64,000 nt of DNA from Megascapheus bottae. Its lineage: Eukaryota; Chordata; Mammalia; Rodentia; Geomyidae. Of the stretch, positions 63,795 to 64,000 are shown one piece after another. A program made the position numbers and the translations under genes. Within the stretch, counting starts at the first letter, position 1. Each line of letters starts with the position of its first letter. The notes beneath the pieces are model-generated. The model saw nothing but the letters and a program-made list of their open reading frames with translations, did not search any database and was not told the origin of the DNA. Location: positions 1,817,001 to 1,881,000 of the forward strand of contig JANJXV010000030.1 of NCBI GenBank assembly GCA_024803745.1, in the 5' to 3' direction.

Positions 63795-63945
63795 GTAAAT
63801 TTAAAACTGATATGAGGGGGGAAGGTGGGAGGGAAATGGGAACCATGTCATGAGAAAGAGTATCAATGTTTGTGAAGTTATGCACCTTTTATCTGGTGAA
63901 TATAATGTAACCTTTCTATTAATCACAATAAAAAAAATTGTGAAC
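63795..63945 (+). mobile_element. L1 3' end
   Basis: It has a purine tract 'aggggggaaggtgggaggg', then 'gaagttatgcaccttttatc' and 'aatcacaataaaaaaaa'. Homologous to 57131-57348, with about 14 extra bases between the two blocks. Confidence 0.65.
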
Positions 63946-64000
63946 AACAAAAAAAAGTAAAACTAGAGGTCTTCTGTTACCAGTTGGAAATTATTATTAA

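Noticed and set aside
10000..64000. Endogenous retrovirus or DNA transposon
   Set aside because: No LTR pair, gag/pol motif or terminal inverted repeats noticed; only SINEs and L1 pieces could be supported.

Overview
This is mammalian nuclear DNA, almost certainly from a rodent. It holds multi-exon genes with GT-AG introns, a CpG island, dense SINEs and L1 pieces. Two SINE families dominate. Family A is a tRNA/ID-like element of about 200 bp that keeps box A (TGGCCTAGTGG) and box B (GGTTCGATTCC). Family B is a B1(7SL)-like head fused to an ID-like tail. I recall this pairing from Geomyoidea/Castorimorpha (kangaroo rats, pocket mice, relatives). That placement is inference and was not tested against a repeat library.

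The window covers two genes on the minus strand, in the same order as human 1q42. On the left (1 to about 9.4 kb) is the 5' part of GNG4 (G-protein gamma-4): a CpG-island promoter with a non-coding first exon (donor at 9174/9175), a long intron, and the first coding exon (2458-2563, 32 residues). The second GNG4 coding exon is not in the window. A gap of about 3 kb separates the GNG4 promoter from the 3' end of LYST.

From about 12.5 kb to 62.7 kb lies the 3' half of LYST (lysosomal trafficking regulator, the Chediak-Higashi/beige gene). I could define 29 coding exons by splice sites, and all join in phase (4344 nt = 1447 residues plus TGA). They cover roughly the C-terminal 38% of the protein: an armadillo-like helical region, the PH-BEACH domain, the BEACH domain (centred on 28.5-37.3 kb) and the C-terminal WD40 propeller (14.3-22.2 kb). 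The 3' UTR runs to candidate poly(A) signals near 12.7 and 12.56 kb. No frameshift or in-frame stop was found, so the gene looks functional.

No new gene system is evident. The most unusual items are: (i) a SINE at 44367-44584 whose 12-bp target-site duplication spans a LYST 5' splice site, so the donor now exists twice; (ii) a GC-rich 15-bp VNTR at 50021-50248 with target-site duplications, an A-rich tail and a box-A-like start, resembling a small SVA-like composite retroposon; (iii) a 42-bp unit repeated exactly five times inside a SINE at 42217-42426; (iv) nested SINE pairs and a large GGAT array next to the GNG4 promoter.
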